This document shows positions 33,030-40,634 of a stretch of DNA of 64,000 bases, in pieces. A program made the position numbers and the translations under genes. The stretch's first letter is position 1; the number at the start of each line of letters is the position of its first letter. The notes beneath the pieces were generated by a model. The model searched no databases. It had not been told where the DNA came from and worked only from the letters and a program-made list of their open reading frames with translations. Source of the stretch: Anaerolineaceae bacterium (GTDB taxonomy: Bacteria; Chloroflexota; Anaerolineae; Anaerolineales; Anaerolineaceae); NCBI GenBank assembly GCA_029975475.1, contig JARKPB010000015.1, positions 44,989-108,988 of the forward strand, in the 5' to 3' direction.

Positions 33030-33758
33030 TCAGACCGGCGGCCAGGGAAAGGGGCGTTCGTGCGCGGGCGGGTAAGGGAAGGTGGGATGAGCCAGCAGCA
33101 GGCGCGCCCGGCGGCGCAGCGCGCGGATTTCCGCCAGGGATAAAAAATTTTTTAATGCCAGCCAGAGCGGCTGTTCCTCCGCCAGTTGCTGCTCCAGCCG
33201 GCTCAGATCGGGGAGGATTTCTTCCGGGATGTCCTGTCCGGCGAATTCCCACAGAACAGTTCGCAGTTTTTCATCCACATGAAAGCACAACCCGTGATCT
33301 ATCAACCACAGACGTCCCTGTTCATCCTTGAGGATGTGGCTGGCTTTGCGGTCAGCGTTGTTGGTCAGCAGGTCAAAGACCGCGACCTGGCGCAGGCGCT
33401 GGCGGTCTTCTGGAGAAAAGTTAAAGGCGTGGTATTCGGGATGATGGGGGATGAACAGCTGCAGCGAGCCGGGTCCGAGCGGCGCTTTGCGGCGGTAAAC
33501 CGTGGGGGGGACAAAATGCCACCCGAGGGCTTCGCTGACCAGGTAGGCGGCCGCCTCTCGTTTCGCCAGGCTTTGCGCGGGGAAGTCCCACAGGGGCTGT
33601 TCGCCGCGGGTGGGTTTATAGACTGCGGAAAGCGTTTCTTCCAGAGTTACTTCGACCAGGAAAGCGTAATTGGAACCGCGCACAAACTGGCCCTGAAGCG
33701 AAATATTACCTTTGCTCAGGAGATTGAGAATGGCGTCTTTATCCCGAACAGGATCCAT
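33030..33758 (-). CDS. SCO1664-family protein (PI3/4-kinase-like fold)
   Basis: A 242-residue soluble protein with a kinase-like core: AVYKPTRGEQPLWDFP (nucleotide-binding lysine region), VFDLLTNNADRKASHIL (catalytic loop with Asp-Arg-Lys) and LWLIDHGLCFH (metal-binding Asp). These match the SCO1664 family, distantly related to phosphatidylinositol kinases. The family's natural function is unestablished. Its start overlaps the DUF3090 stop by one base (TGATG), the conserved pairing first seen in Actinobacteria. Confidence 0.85.
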   Translation of the reverse strand: MDPVRDKDAILNLLSKGNISLQGQFVRGSNYAFLVEVTLEETLSAVYKPTRGEQPLWDFPAQSLAKREAAAYLVSEALGWHFVPPTVYRRKAPLGPGSLQLFIPHHPEYHAFNFSPEDRQRLRQVAVFDLLTNNADRKASHILKDEQGRLWLIDHGLCFHVDEKLRTVLWEFAGQDIPEEILPDLSRLEQQLAEEQPLWLALKNFLSLAEIRALRRRARLLLAHPTFPYPPAHERPFPWPPV

Positions 33759-34285
33759 CAGTGTTTATGGCCGTTCTTTTTGGGGCAAAAATGGCCTTCG
33801 GGTTCCATGGGTTGGCCGCACTGGGGACAGATCGGGCGGCCGCGCGCAGCCAGGGTCTCTCCCCAGGCGCACATGGCCAGCATCTGCGAGCGCGTTCCCC
33901 ACAGGCGCACTTCCGCGGCATCCTCCGGCTGCATCTCTCCGCTGAGGATCTCGCGCACAATCAGGGACATCATATCGCGGTCAACGTCGTACGCCAGGGT
34001 CATTTCGCCAACGCGGAAAAGCGGGTCTACCGGCGGGGTGATATGCATGTCTTTCTCATCATAGGCGTCGCTGGCGTCTGTCAGCGCCGGGTAACTGGCT
34101 TTTATCTCTTCCAGGAATCGGCGGACAGCCAGATTGAGAGTCTGGATCTGCACTTTTTCCACCAGCAGGGTGATGCTGCGTTCAGCGGATGAGGCCTGGA
34201 GAAAAAAAACGCGCTCACCCGGTTTGCCAATGGCGTCCACCGTGATATGGGTCAGCGGGTCAAGTTCAATGATTTCGCGGGGCAT
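33758..34285 (-). CDS. DUF3090 family protein
   Basis: A 175-residue protein. It has the DUF3090 start (ITVDAIGKPGERVFFLQA) and ends with a zinc-binding tail, CPQCGQPMEPEGHFCPKKNGH, typical of the family. The function is unknown, but it regularly occurs beside SCO1664-like proteins, and does so here with overlapping codons. Its promoter probably lies in the 67-bp gap after murI. Confidence 0.88.
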   Translation of the reverse strand: MPREIIELDPLTHITVDAIGKPGERVFFLQASSAERSITLLVEKVQIQTLNLAVRRFLEEIKASYPALTDASDAYDEKDMHITPPVDPLFRVGEMTLAYDVDRDMMSLIVREILSGEMQPEDAAEVRLWGTRSQMLAMCAWGETLAARGRPICPQCGQPMEPEGHFCPKKNGHKH

Positions 34286-34352
34286 GAATGTCCTCCAGTG
34301 ATTTCTCTTAGTATAACATTTACACGGCGTTCAGCCGGGCAGGTGTAAAGGC

Positions 34353-35183
34353 TTATGCCGGCACCAGGCGGCCGTTTGACCAGACGACACCCTCGGCGGC
34401 CCGGGCTTCTCCCAGGAGGAGATTCAGGGTGCGAGAAAAGTCTTCCACCGCTCCGCTGGTAAACGCCCGCAGCGGGCCGGGGGCATTCCCTGGGCGGAAA
34501 TTGTCCTGTTGACGCAGCACCCGTGAGACCTGGCGGGCGACCGCCGGCGCGGGGTCGATCACGCGCACGGCCGGACCGGCGATGGATTCAATCAGAGGAA
34601 TGACAAAAGGATAATGGGTGCAGCCCAGCACGATCGTGTCAATCCCGGCTGCCAGCATGGGCCGCAGGGCGGTTTCAAGGATGCGGCGGGTTTCTGCCCC
34701 CTCCAGGTTCCCGGCTTCAATCTCCTGGACCAGCCCGGGGCAGGTGTCTTGATAGATTTGCACGCCGCTGGCAAAACGCTCGACCACCGAGGCGTACAGC
34801 GCGCCTTGAAAAGTGGCCGGTGTGGCCAGCACGCCGACTTTTCCCGTGTGGGTCTGTTCGGCGGCCGGTTTTACCGCCGGTTCCATGCCTACGAAGGGCA
34901 CTCCGGCGAACCGCTCCCTGAGCCAGTGTAAGGCGGCGGCCGAGGCAGTGTTGCAGGCCACCACGATCAGCTCCGCTCCCAGAGAAATCAGGAAGCGGGT
35001 TATCTCCTCAGAAAAGCCGCGCACTTCCTCCAGGCTGCGCGGGCCGTAAGGGACGTGAACCTGATCCCCCAGGTAGTAAACCGGCTGGTTGGGCAGCTCG
35101 CTCCGCACCGCGCGCAGCACCGAAAGGCCGCCAACGCCGGAGTCGAACATGCCAATCGGTGGGTATGCGGGATAGGGTTTCAT
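34353..35183 (-). CDS. murI: Glutamate racemase
   Basis: A 276-residue enzyme that supplies D-glutamate for peptidoglycan. The two catalytic cysteines are in VVACNTASAAAL (C77) and LGCTHYPFVIP (near 188); MFDSGVGGLSV near residue 12 holds the proton-relay aspartate. Length is normal. It lies 3 bp after the amidotransferase gene, so both are probably cotranscribed. Confidence 0.96.
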   Translation of the reverse strand: MKPYPAYPPIGMFDSGVGGLSVLRAVRSELPNQPVYYLGDQVHVPYGPRSLEEVRGFSEEITRFLISLGAELIVVACNTASAAALHWLRERFAGVPFVGMEPAVKPAAEQTHTGKVGVLATPATFQGALYASVVERFASGVQIYQDTCPGLVQEIEAGNLEGAETRRILETALRPMLAAGIDTIVLGCTHYPFVIPLIESIAGPAVRVIDPAPAVARQVSRVLRQQDNFRPGNAPGPLRAFTSGAVEDFSRTLNLLLGEARAAEGVVWSNGRLVPA

Positions 35184-35186
35184 GAC

Positions 35187-35903
35187 TTAATGGCTGGCGG
35201 CTTCAATAAATGACCGGAAAAGCGCCCGCATGGGAGCGTAGGCCTGAAGCCACTCCGGATGCCACTGGACACCCATTCCGAAAGGATGGCCAGGCAGTTC
35301 GACAGCCTCAATCAACCCGTCCGGCGCCCAGCCGATAGCTCTTAACGGAGCGGCGGGCTTCAAGATGCCCTGATGGTGCAGGCTGTTCACCTGCGGTTCA
35401 TCCCCCAGCAGGGCTGCCAGGCGGGTCCCGGGCTGAAGCCGCACAGCGTGCGCCAGGGTGTCGCGCGGGTAATCGGGGTAATAATCGTGTTTCAGGGCTC
35501 CCGGGAGCTGGTCGGGGATGTGGGTGTAAAGGCTGCCGCCCAGGGCGACATTGATTGCCTGAATGCCGCGGCAGATGCCGAGAAACGGTTTGCCCTCCGC
35601 CGCCGCCAGGCGCACCAGGGTCAGTTCGAGCAGGTCGCGCTCGGGGTCAATCTCATAGACTTCGGGGTGAGGTGTACCGCCAAAAAGCGCCGGATCGAGG
35701 TCGCTGCCGCCGGTTAGCAGCAGACCGTCCAGACGCGGTAAGAGCGCTTCCAGCTCGGCGGGTTGAAGCCCGGGCGGAAGCAGCACCGGCAGTCCGCCGG
35801 CGGTCCGGACAGCCCGCAAATAAGACTGAGACAGAGAAACGAGGGGGAATTCGGTTTTACCAGGTTCCTGGTAGGCGGTAACGCCGATAAGAGGTGGTCG
35901 CAT
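35187..35903 (-). CDS. Class I glutamine amidotransferase-like peptidase (C26, PuuD-like)
   Basis: A 238-residue gamma-glutamyl hydrolase-type protein. The nucleophile elbow is LGICRGIQAINVALGG and the His-Glu pair is in GVQWHPEW. LLTGGSDLDPALFGG matches the PuuD/gamma-glutamyl-GABA hydrolase group. The substrate is unknown. Its stop is 3 bp before the murI start. It is divergent from the GntR regulator, which could control it. Confidence 0.88.
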   Translation of the reverse strand: MRPPLIGVTAYQEPGKTEFPLVSLSQSYLRAVRTAGGLPVLLPPGLQPAELEALLPRLDGLLLTGGSDLDPALFGGTPHPEVYEIDPERDLLELTLVRLAAAEGKPFLGICRGIQAINVALGGSLYTHIPDQLPGALKHDYYPDYPRDTLAHAVRLQPGTRLAALLGDEPQVNSLHHQGILKPAAPLRAIGWAPDGLIEAVELPGHPFGMGVQWHPEWLQAYAPMRALFRSFIEAASH

Positions 35904-35982
35904 GGTTTATTCCCGGTCAGTAAGATGGTGATATTTTAAGCCCGAATTGAGAAAAGTGGGGAGTTGCATGCGCGGCTCACCT

Positions 35983-36005
35983 GTGATATAGTACTGATAT
36001 ATCAC
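35983..36005. promoter_or_regulatory. GntR-type operator
   Basis: GTGATATA, 7 bp, TATATCAC is a perfect 8-7-8 inverted repeat lying 18 bp before the GntR start and just before its AAGGAGG. It covers the likely -10 (TATAGT). The gene beside it encodes a FadR/FCD-type GntR protein, so autoregulation is the simplest reading. Confidence 0.65.
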
Positions 36006-36023
36006 AAGGAGGCTGGGAATCCA

Positions 36024-36731
36024 GTGAAGTCCGGCGCCCCATCTCTGGCCGATCAAGCCTACACCGCCATTAAAGAGGACATTCTCACCTGCGAGCTGGA
36101 TCCCGGCGCGGTGATCGCCCAACCGCAATTGATCGAGCGCCATAACCTCGGCATCACCCCGGTGCGCGAAGCCTTGAAACGGCTGGAGCAGGAAGGCTAT
36201 TTGACTTCGATCCCGCGCCAGGGCTACCGCGTCTCCAGCCTGACCCTGGGTGATATTCATGATCTGTATGAACTGCGCATCCTGCTGGAACAACAGACCA
36301 TCCGCCTGGCTGTTCTGCGCGCTTCGGATGCGGATGTGCGCCGGCTGCAGGAAATGGCGGATTTCACCTACACCTATCACGACACCGCTTCTTACTGCGA
36401 ATTCCTGCGCCGCAACGCGGATTTTCACCACGCCATCGCCCTGACCACCGGCAACGCGCGCCTGGCGGCCGCGGTCCGGGCAGTGCTGGAAGAGATGGAG
36501 CGGATTTTTCATCTCGGTCTTGAGCTGCGCGACAGCGCGGATGAGATGCGCCGCGAACACCTCGCGCTGGTGCAGGCTCTCGCCCGCCGGGACGCCAGCC
36601 TGGCGCAGGAAATCATGACCGATCAGATTGCGCGTTCCCAGCAGCGCGTCACCACCATGCTGGAGCGCCGCCTGAAAGACCGCGCGATGCACAGCATTCC
36701 CCTGCAACCCTTTCCACGGAGCGAACCATGA
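36024..36731 (+). CDS. GntR-family (FCD-domain) transcriptional regulator
   Basis: A 235-residue DNA-binding regulator. The winged helix covers about residues 7-70 (AYTAIKEDILTCELDPG, then GITPVREALKRLEQEGYL) and the helical FCD effector domain about 75-215, with the DIHDLYELRILLE lead-in. FCD regulators usually sense a small organic acid. The GTG start at 36024 follows AAGGAGG at 36006-36012; the open frame upstream runs through the operator. It overlaps the next gene by ATGA. Confidence 0.9.
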   Translation: MKSGAPSLADQAYTAIKEDILTCELDPGAVIAQPQLIERHNLGITPVREALKRLEQEGYLTSIPRQGYRVSSLTLGDIHDLYELRILLEQQTIRLAVLRASDADVRRLQEMADFTYTYHDTASYCEFLRRNADFHHAIALTTGNARLAAAVRAVLEEMERIFHLGLELRDSADEMRREHLALVQALARRDASLAQEIMTDQIARSQQRVTTMLERRLKDRAMHSIPLQPFPRSEP

Positions 36732-38149
36732 ACCTAATGCCCGCTGTTGAAACCCTGCGAGAACAGATTGTTGGAATCGACCGCCAGGTTGAATTGCTCG
36801 ATGGAAGTCTGGTGCCGTATGTCAACCTGGATAATGCTGCCAGCACGCCTGCCTTTCGCGCCGTGCGCGCGGCGGTCGAGGATGCGCTGGAGTGGTACGC
36901 CAGCGTTCACCGCGGATCGGGGTATAAATCACTGGTTTCCACGCGCCTGTATGAACAGGCCCGCGAAACCACGGCTGAATTCGTCGGGGCGGACTGCGAT
37001 AGCGAAAGCGTTATATTTGTAAAAAACACCACTGAAGCGATTAACCTGCTGGCGCACCGCTTTCCATTTCAAACCGATGATCTGGTCTTGACCACCCAGA
37101 TGGAACACCATTCCAACGATCTGCCCTGGCGTAAAGCCGCCAGGACGTTACACTGCCCGGTATTGGCGGACGGCCGCCTGGATTTGCAGGCTTTTCAGTC
37201 GCTGCTGGAAACTTACCGCGGGAAGATCAAGCTGGTGGCGGTCACCGGCGCTTCCAACGTGACTGGCTGGACCAATCCAATCCATGATCTGGCCGCGTTG
37301 GCGCACCGCTATCAGGCAAAAATCTTTGTGGATTGCGCTCAGCTGCTGCCGCACCGCAAAGTGGAAAAGGGGCGGCCGGGTCAGGCGGAGTACCTGGATT
37401 TTATCGCTTTTTCAGGCCACAAAGTGTACGCCCCGTTTGGCGGCGGCGCTCTGATCGGTCCGCGCGACTTTTTTAACAGCACCGAGCCGGATATTCGCGG
37501 GGGCGGCACGATCAAGGTGGTTACCCTGGAGGAAGTATTCTGGGCTGACAGCCCTGACCGCGACGAAGCCGGCAGCCCGAATGTGATCGGCGCGGTGGCG
37601 CTGGCTGCCGCGCTGCGCCAGCTCAACGCGGTCGGAATGGAAGCCGTCGCCCGCCACGAAGCCGAGATGACCTCCATTCTGCTGGAGGAACTGGCCCGCA
37701 TCCCGCAGGTGAGGGTCTACGGCGGCGCCGATCCGCGGCAGGTGAAAGACCGCGTGGGCGTGGTAGCGTTCAAGATTGACGGGATCGCGCACGGTAAAGC
37801 GGCCGCGATTTTTGGTTTCGAAGGCGGGATCGGGGTCCGCGACGGGTGTTTTTGCGCGCATCCCTATGTGCTCAACCTGTTGAAAATTACTCCCGCGCAG
37901 TTTGAAGAACACCGCAAACGAGCCGTGGCCGGCGATCGGGTGGACCTACCCGGCGTCTTGCGCGCTTCATTTGGCTGCTACACCAATCAGGAGGATCTGC
38001 AGCGGTTAACCGCGATGATCCGGCGGGTGGCGGCCGGGGATTATCGCGGCGACTATGTGGTGGAAAGCTGCACCGGTTCTTATTACCCGCGCGGATTTAG
38101 CCTGGAAGGCCTGAGCGCCTGTCTGCCGAACAGCATTTGCGGCAATTGA
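36728..38149 (+). CDS. Class V aminotransferase / cysteine desulfurase-like protein
   Basis: A 473-residue PLP enzyme. LDNAASTPAFRAV near residue 33 is the desulfurase-type start, TTQMEHHSNDLPW and VDCAQLLPH hold cofactor contacts, and the PLP lysine is in IAFSGHKVYAP. RDGCFCAHPY near 375 holds candidate catalytic cysteines. It is about 60 residues longer than SufS/IscS, ending in a tail (YYPRGFSLEG) not usual for those. Coupled to the GntR gene, it may act on a specific amino compound rather than in iron-sulfur assembly. Confidence 0.85.
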   Translation: MNLMPAVETLREQIVGIDRQVELLDGSLVPYVNLDNAASTPAFRAVRAAVEDALEWYASVHRGSGYKSLVSTRLYEQARETTAEFVGADCDSESVIFVKNTTEAINLLAHRFPFQTDDLVLTTQMEHHSNDLPWRKAARTLHCPVLADGRLDLQAFQSLLETYRGKIKLVAVTGASNVTGWTNPIHDLAALAHRYQAKIFVDCAQLLPHRKVEKGRPGQAEYLDFIAFSGHKVYAPFGGGALIGPRDFFNSTEPDIRGGGTIKVVTLEEVFWADSPDRDEAGSPNVIGAVALAAALRQLNAVGMEAVARHEAEMTSILLEELARIPQVRVYGGADPRQVKDRVGVVAFKIDGIAHGKAAAIFGFEGGIGVRDGCFCAHPYVLNLLKITPAQFEEHRKRAVAGDRVDLPGVLRASFGCYTNQEDLQRLTAMIRRVAAGDYRGDYVVESCTGSYYPRGFSLEGLSACLPNSICGN

Positions 38150-38165
38150 GGCCGTGCTTTAAGAC

Positions 38166-38199
38166 AAAAAGGGCGCAACCCCGGCGTTGGGCTGCACCC
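38166..38199 (-). terminator. rplS terminator
   Basis: Minus strand: GGGTGCAGCCC (38199-38189), a 7-nt loop, GGGTTGCGCCC (38181-38171), then TTTTTGTC. The stem has 11 pairs including two G-U. Confidence 0.85.
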
Positions 38200-38224
38200 A
38201 GAGAAAATCAAAACCAGTCGCGGA

Positions 38225-38572
38225 TCAGTTGAATTTCTGCTTGAGGCGGGCAGATTTGCCAGTGCGCCCGCGCAGGAAGTACATGCGCGCCCGGCGGACG
38301 ACATTGTGGCGTTCCACAACGACTTTGTCAATGCGCGGCGAGCGCAGCAAGAATGTGCGTTCAACACCGACGCCGTTCGAGGCCACGCGGCGCACCGTGA
38401 AGGTTGAATTGGTGCCGTTGTCATGCATGTACAGAACGGTGCCTTTAAATTCCTGGATGCGTTCGCGGTTGCCTTCTTTAATTTTGACATGCACGCTGAC
38501 GGTGTCACCGGGGAACAGCTGAGGAATATTCGGATTAACGGGGGCCTCAACGGCTTTCAGTAATTCGCTCAT
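38225..38572 (-). CDS. rplS: 50S ribosomal protein L19
   Basis: A 115-residue ribosomal protein at the 30S-50S interface. [29 protein letters not shown] and [20 protein letters not shown] are family signatures, and [13 protein letters not shown] basic residues end it. The start is ATG 38572; the longer upstream frame is leader sequence. It is monocistronic, with promoter, leader and terminator all visible. Confidence 0.97.
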   Translation of the reverse strand: MSELLKAVEAPVNPNIPQLFPGDTVSVHVKIKEGNRERIQEFKGTVLYMHDNGTNSTFTVRRVASNGVGVERTFLLRSPRIDKVVVERHNVVRRARMYFLRGRTGKSARLKQKFN

Positions 38573-38598
38573 CTCAATCACCTGCTTTTTAGTATCCG

Positions 38599-38612
38599 GC
38601 CTCTCACGAGGC
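38599..38612 (-). promoter_or_regulatory. GNRA-capped hairpin at the 5' end of the rplS leader
   Basis: Minus strand GCCTC-GTGA-GAGGC forms a 5-bp stem with a GNRA tetraloop, starting about 2 nt after the predicted transcript start and 27 nt before the rplS ATG. It could bind L19 for feedback control or protect the 5' end. Confidence 0.4.
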
Positions 38613-38620
38613 GACGGCAG

Positions 38621-38649
38621 ATTATAACATGACCCGCCGCGAGCCGCAA
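38621..38649 (-). promoter_or_regulatory. rplS promoter
   Basis: Minus strand TTGCGG (38649-38644), 17 bp, TATAAT (38626-38621). The leader is about 42 nt. Confidence 0.7.
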
Positions 38650-38718
38650 GGTTAACCCCATTATCCTCAAGAGGAGCGGCCGATTGGATCGGCGCGGCGG
38701 TGGAACGGTTGAACCCGC

Positions 38719-38746
38719 GAAAAAAAACCACCTCGCAGCGGTGGTT
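38719..38746 (-). terminator. tRNA-Lys terminator
   Basis: Minus strand AACCACC (38746-38740, read as complement), a 7-nt loop, GGTGGTT (38732-38726), then a run of T residues. It follows the tRNA by 8 nt. Confidence 0.9.
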
Positions 38747-38754
38747 CCTTTGAG

Positions 38755-38827
38755 TGACTCACCAGGGACTCGAACCCTGAACCCATTGATTAAGAGTCAA
38801 TTGCTCTGCCAGTTGAGCTAGTGAGCC
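38755..38827 (-). tRNA. tRNA-Lys (anticodon CTT)
   Basis: A 73-nt cloverleaf on the minus strand. The acceptor stem pairs GGCTCAC with GTGAGTC (one G-U), the anticodon stem is ATTGA/TCAAT around the loop CTCTTAA giving CTT, and the T arm contains GGTTCGAGTCC. The discriminator is A and CCA is not encoded. Confidence 0.96.
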
Positions 38828-38841
38828 TTCAAGCAGGCAAA

Positions 38842-38869
38842 ATTATACCTTAATTGGTTCGCTTGTCAA
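38842..38869 (-). promoter_or_regulatory. tRNA-Lys promoter
   Basis: Minus strand TTGACA (38869-38864), 16 bp, TATAAT (38847-38842), both perfect. It overlaps the last codon of the HNH gene. Confidence 0.85.
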
Positions 38870-39384
38870 TCTTCTATCGGCGCGGGGCAGCCCGCTTCCC
38901 GGTCAAGCGTTTGCGGCAGGGTGATGCCGCGCCCTTCCAGCCAGGTGATGTCCAGCTGCCAGTCCAGGGCGCTGCGCCACTCAAACAGGGCGAAGACGGC
39001 GGCCAGGTAATCGCGGGTTCGCCGCGCATCCCAGCCGTTGACGCGCATAAAATGGCGTTCAGCCTGTTCGTGCCAGCCCATGTGGCGGGCCAGCGCCATG
39101 TGTTTGACACGGTGGCAGTCGCGGCACAGGCTAATCAACCCCGTCAGGCTCTGAACGCAGGCTTCATCGTTATAGTCCCAGATTTCGTGGCATTCCAGCG
39201 CGCGGTAGCGGTCGTCCCGGCCGCAGATTTCACAGCGGTGGCCGGCGGCCTCGATGCACGCCTGGCGCAGAGCTTTCCAGTCCCTGCCGCGCAGGTTGGA
39301 GCGCAAATTTGAAAAGAAACAGGAGCGCGGCACCAGTTCAACCGTCAGGTAGGGCGGGTGTTCGGTGATGACGGGCGGATTCAT
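38866..39384 (-). CDS. HNH endonuclease-like protein
   Basis: A 172-residue protein with an HNH/ββα-metal core: CEICG (about residue 50), LECHEIW, and LISLCRDCHRVKH. The paired CxxC motifs bind a structural zinc. About 60 C-terminal residues follow that are not part of the nuclease domain. It may act on DNA, but a role in defence or repair is not shown by its neighbours. The -10 TATAAT ends 6 nt before ATG 39384, so the mRNA is probably leaderless; GTG at 39390 is an alternative start. Confidence 0.8.
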   Translation of the reverse strand: MNPPVITEHPPYLTVELVPRSCFFSNLRSNLRGRDWKALRQACIEAAGHRCEICGRDDRYRALECHEIWDYNDEACVQSLTGLISLCRDCHRVKHMALARHMGWHEQAERHFMRVNGWDARRTRDYLAAVFALFEWRSALDWQLDITWLEGRGITLPQTLDREAGCPAPIED

Positions 39385-39390
39385 TCCCAC

Positions 39391-39396
39391 ATTATA
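39391..39396 (-). promoter_or_regulatory. -10 element of the HNH gene
   Basis: Minus strand TATAAT, six bases before the ATG. No clear -35 is present. The geometry predicts a transcript beginning at the start codon. Confidence 0.5.
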
Positions 39397-39434
39397 CCAG
39401 CGCCTGTCAGGTCAGAATGGATGCCGTCTGTCAC

Positions 39435-39463
39435 TTGACAGGCGGGCTGGCTGACCCTATAAT
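39435..39463 (+). promoter_or_regulatory. Promoter of the B12 uptake operon
   Basis: TTGACA (39435-39440), 17 bp, TATAAT (39458-39463): a perfect consensus promoter about 15 bp upstream of the riboswitch. Confidence 0.9.
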
Positions 39464-39477
39464 GCGCTTACAACCCA

Positions 39478-39600
39478 ATATAAACCTGCCAGGTGCCCAA
39501 TCCCCCGGATGGGAGGGCTTAAAGGCGAAACCGGTGCAAGTCCGGTGCTGTCGCGCAACTGTGAGCGTAGTGATACGCGAGCCAGGTCGCCCGCCTGATC
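39478..39600 (+). ncRNA. Cobalamin riboswitch
   Basis: Conserved parts occur in order: AGGTGCC (39491), GAAACCGGTGCAAGTCCGG (39537 on), GCTGTCGCGCAACTGTGA (39547 on), and the B12 box as GCCAGGTCGCCCGCCTGA (39581 on). These match the core of the adenosylcobalamin aptamer. It lies between a strong promoter and btuF, so B12 should repress its own import. The B12 box is slightly diverged from the usual form. Confidence 0.92.
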
Positions 39601-39626
39601 AGGTGTTCACCACAACCTCGACGAAA

Positions 39627-39692
39627 GGAGGTGGAGAGCAGCCCAAAAAAAGCCAATCCCACCTCCCTGCCAGACGGCAGGGATTTTAAATT
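39627..39692 (+). terminator. Riboswitch expression platform with terminator
   Basis: CCCTGCC (39665-39671), AGAC, GGCAGGG (39676-39682), then ATTTTAAATTG forms a terminator hairpin. GGAGGTGG (39627-39634) can pair with CCACCTCC (39659-39666), whose last bases are also needed for the terminator stem, so the two helices are mutually exclusive. This is the usual layout of a switchable terminator. Confidence 0.7.
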
Positions 39693-39722
39693 GAATTTTA
39701 TTCTATTGATGTGGAGTATTTG

Positions 39723-40631
39723 ATGAAACGCTTTACCAATCTCATGCTGTTCATCAGCCTGCTGGCCGTCGCCCTGGCGGGCTGCGCTCCGGCCGCTCCG
39801 GCTGCGATGACTGATGGTCTGGGCCGGGAAGTAAAACTTTCAGCCGTACCCCAGCGGATTGTTTCGCTGGCGCCCTCAAACACCGAAATCCTCTTCGCCG
39901 TCGGCGCGGGCGGTCAGGTTGTCGGCCGGGACGACTTTTCCGATTACCCTGAAGCCGCCAAAGCTTTACCGGCGGCCGGCGGTTCGATGGGAAACTACAA
40001 TTATGAGACAATCGTCTCGCTCAAACCCGATCTGGTGTTGATGACCGGCATCCATACCCCTGAACAGGTCAAGGCGCTGGAGGATCTGGGGATCACGGTT
40101 TATTACCTGCCCAACCCGGTCAGTCTGGATGATTTATTCGTCAATATTGAAACCGTTGGAAAACTGACCGGCCGCAGCGCCGAGGCGGAAAAGCTCAACG
40201 CTGAGCTGCGCGGACGGCTGAAGGCGGTGAATGATAAACTGGCCGGGGTTACCGATAAGCCGTCTGTCTTCTATGAACTGGACGGTTCCGAACCCTCCAA
40301 GCCGTGGACCGCGGGAGGCGGTACTTTCCTCAGCCAGTTAATCAGCATGGCCGGCGGGGTCAATATCGGTGATCAGATGCCTGAAATGTACGGGCAAATG
40401 TCGCTGGAAGCTCTTCTGGTGGCCGACCCCCAGGTGATTCTGCTGGGCGACGCCGCCTACGGGGTGACCCCCGAGCAGGTGGCCGTCCGGGCTGGCTGGG
40501 AAGCGCTGACCGCCGTGCGCAGCAACCGCATTCTGACTTTTGACGACAACCTGGTCAGCCGTCCCGGTCCGCGCCTGATCGAAGGCCTGGAAGTGCTGGC
40601 AAAGCAGCTGCACCCGGAACTGTTCAAATAA
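39723..40631 (+). CDS. btuF: Cobalamin ABC transporter substrate-binding lipoprotein
   Basis: A 302-residue lipoprotein. The signal peptide ends in the lipobox LAGC with lipidated C21. The class III binding fold follows: VPQRIVSLAPSNTEILFAVGAG, VVGRDDFSDYP, SLKPDLVLMTG and TAGGGTFLSQLISMAGGVNI. These resemble BtuF and the wider heme/siderophore group; the riboswitch upstream argues for a corrinoid substrate. ATG 39723 is preferred over ATG 39711. Confidence 0.92.
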   Translation: MKRFTNLMLFISLLAVALAGCAPAAPAAMTDGLGREVKLSAVPQRIVSLAPSNTEILFAVGAGGQVVGRDDFSDYPEAAKALPAAGGSMGNYNYETIVSLKPDLVLMTGIHTPEQVKALEDLGITVYYLPNPVSLDDLFVNIETVGKLTGRSAEAEKLNAELRGRLKAVNDKLAGVTDKPSVFYELDGSEPSKPWTAGGGTFLSQLISMAGGVNIGDQMPEMYGQMSLEALLVADPQVILLGDAAYGVTPEQVAVRAGWEALTAVRSNRILTFDDNLVSRPGPRLIEGLEVLAKQLHPELFK

Positions 40632-40634
40632 AGT

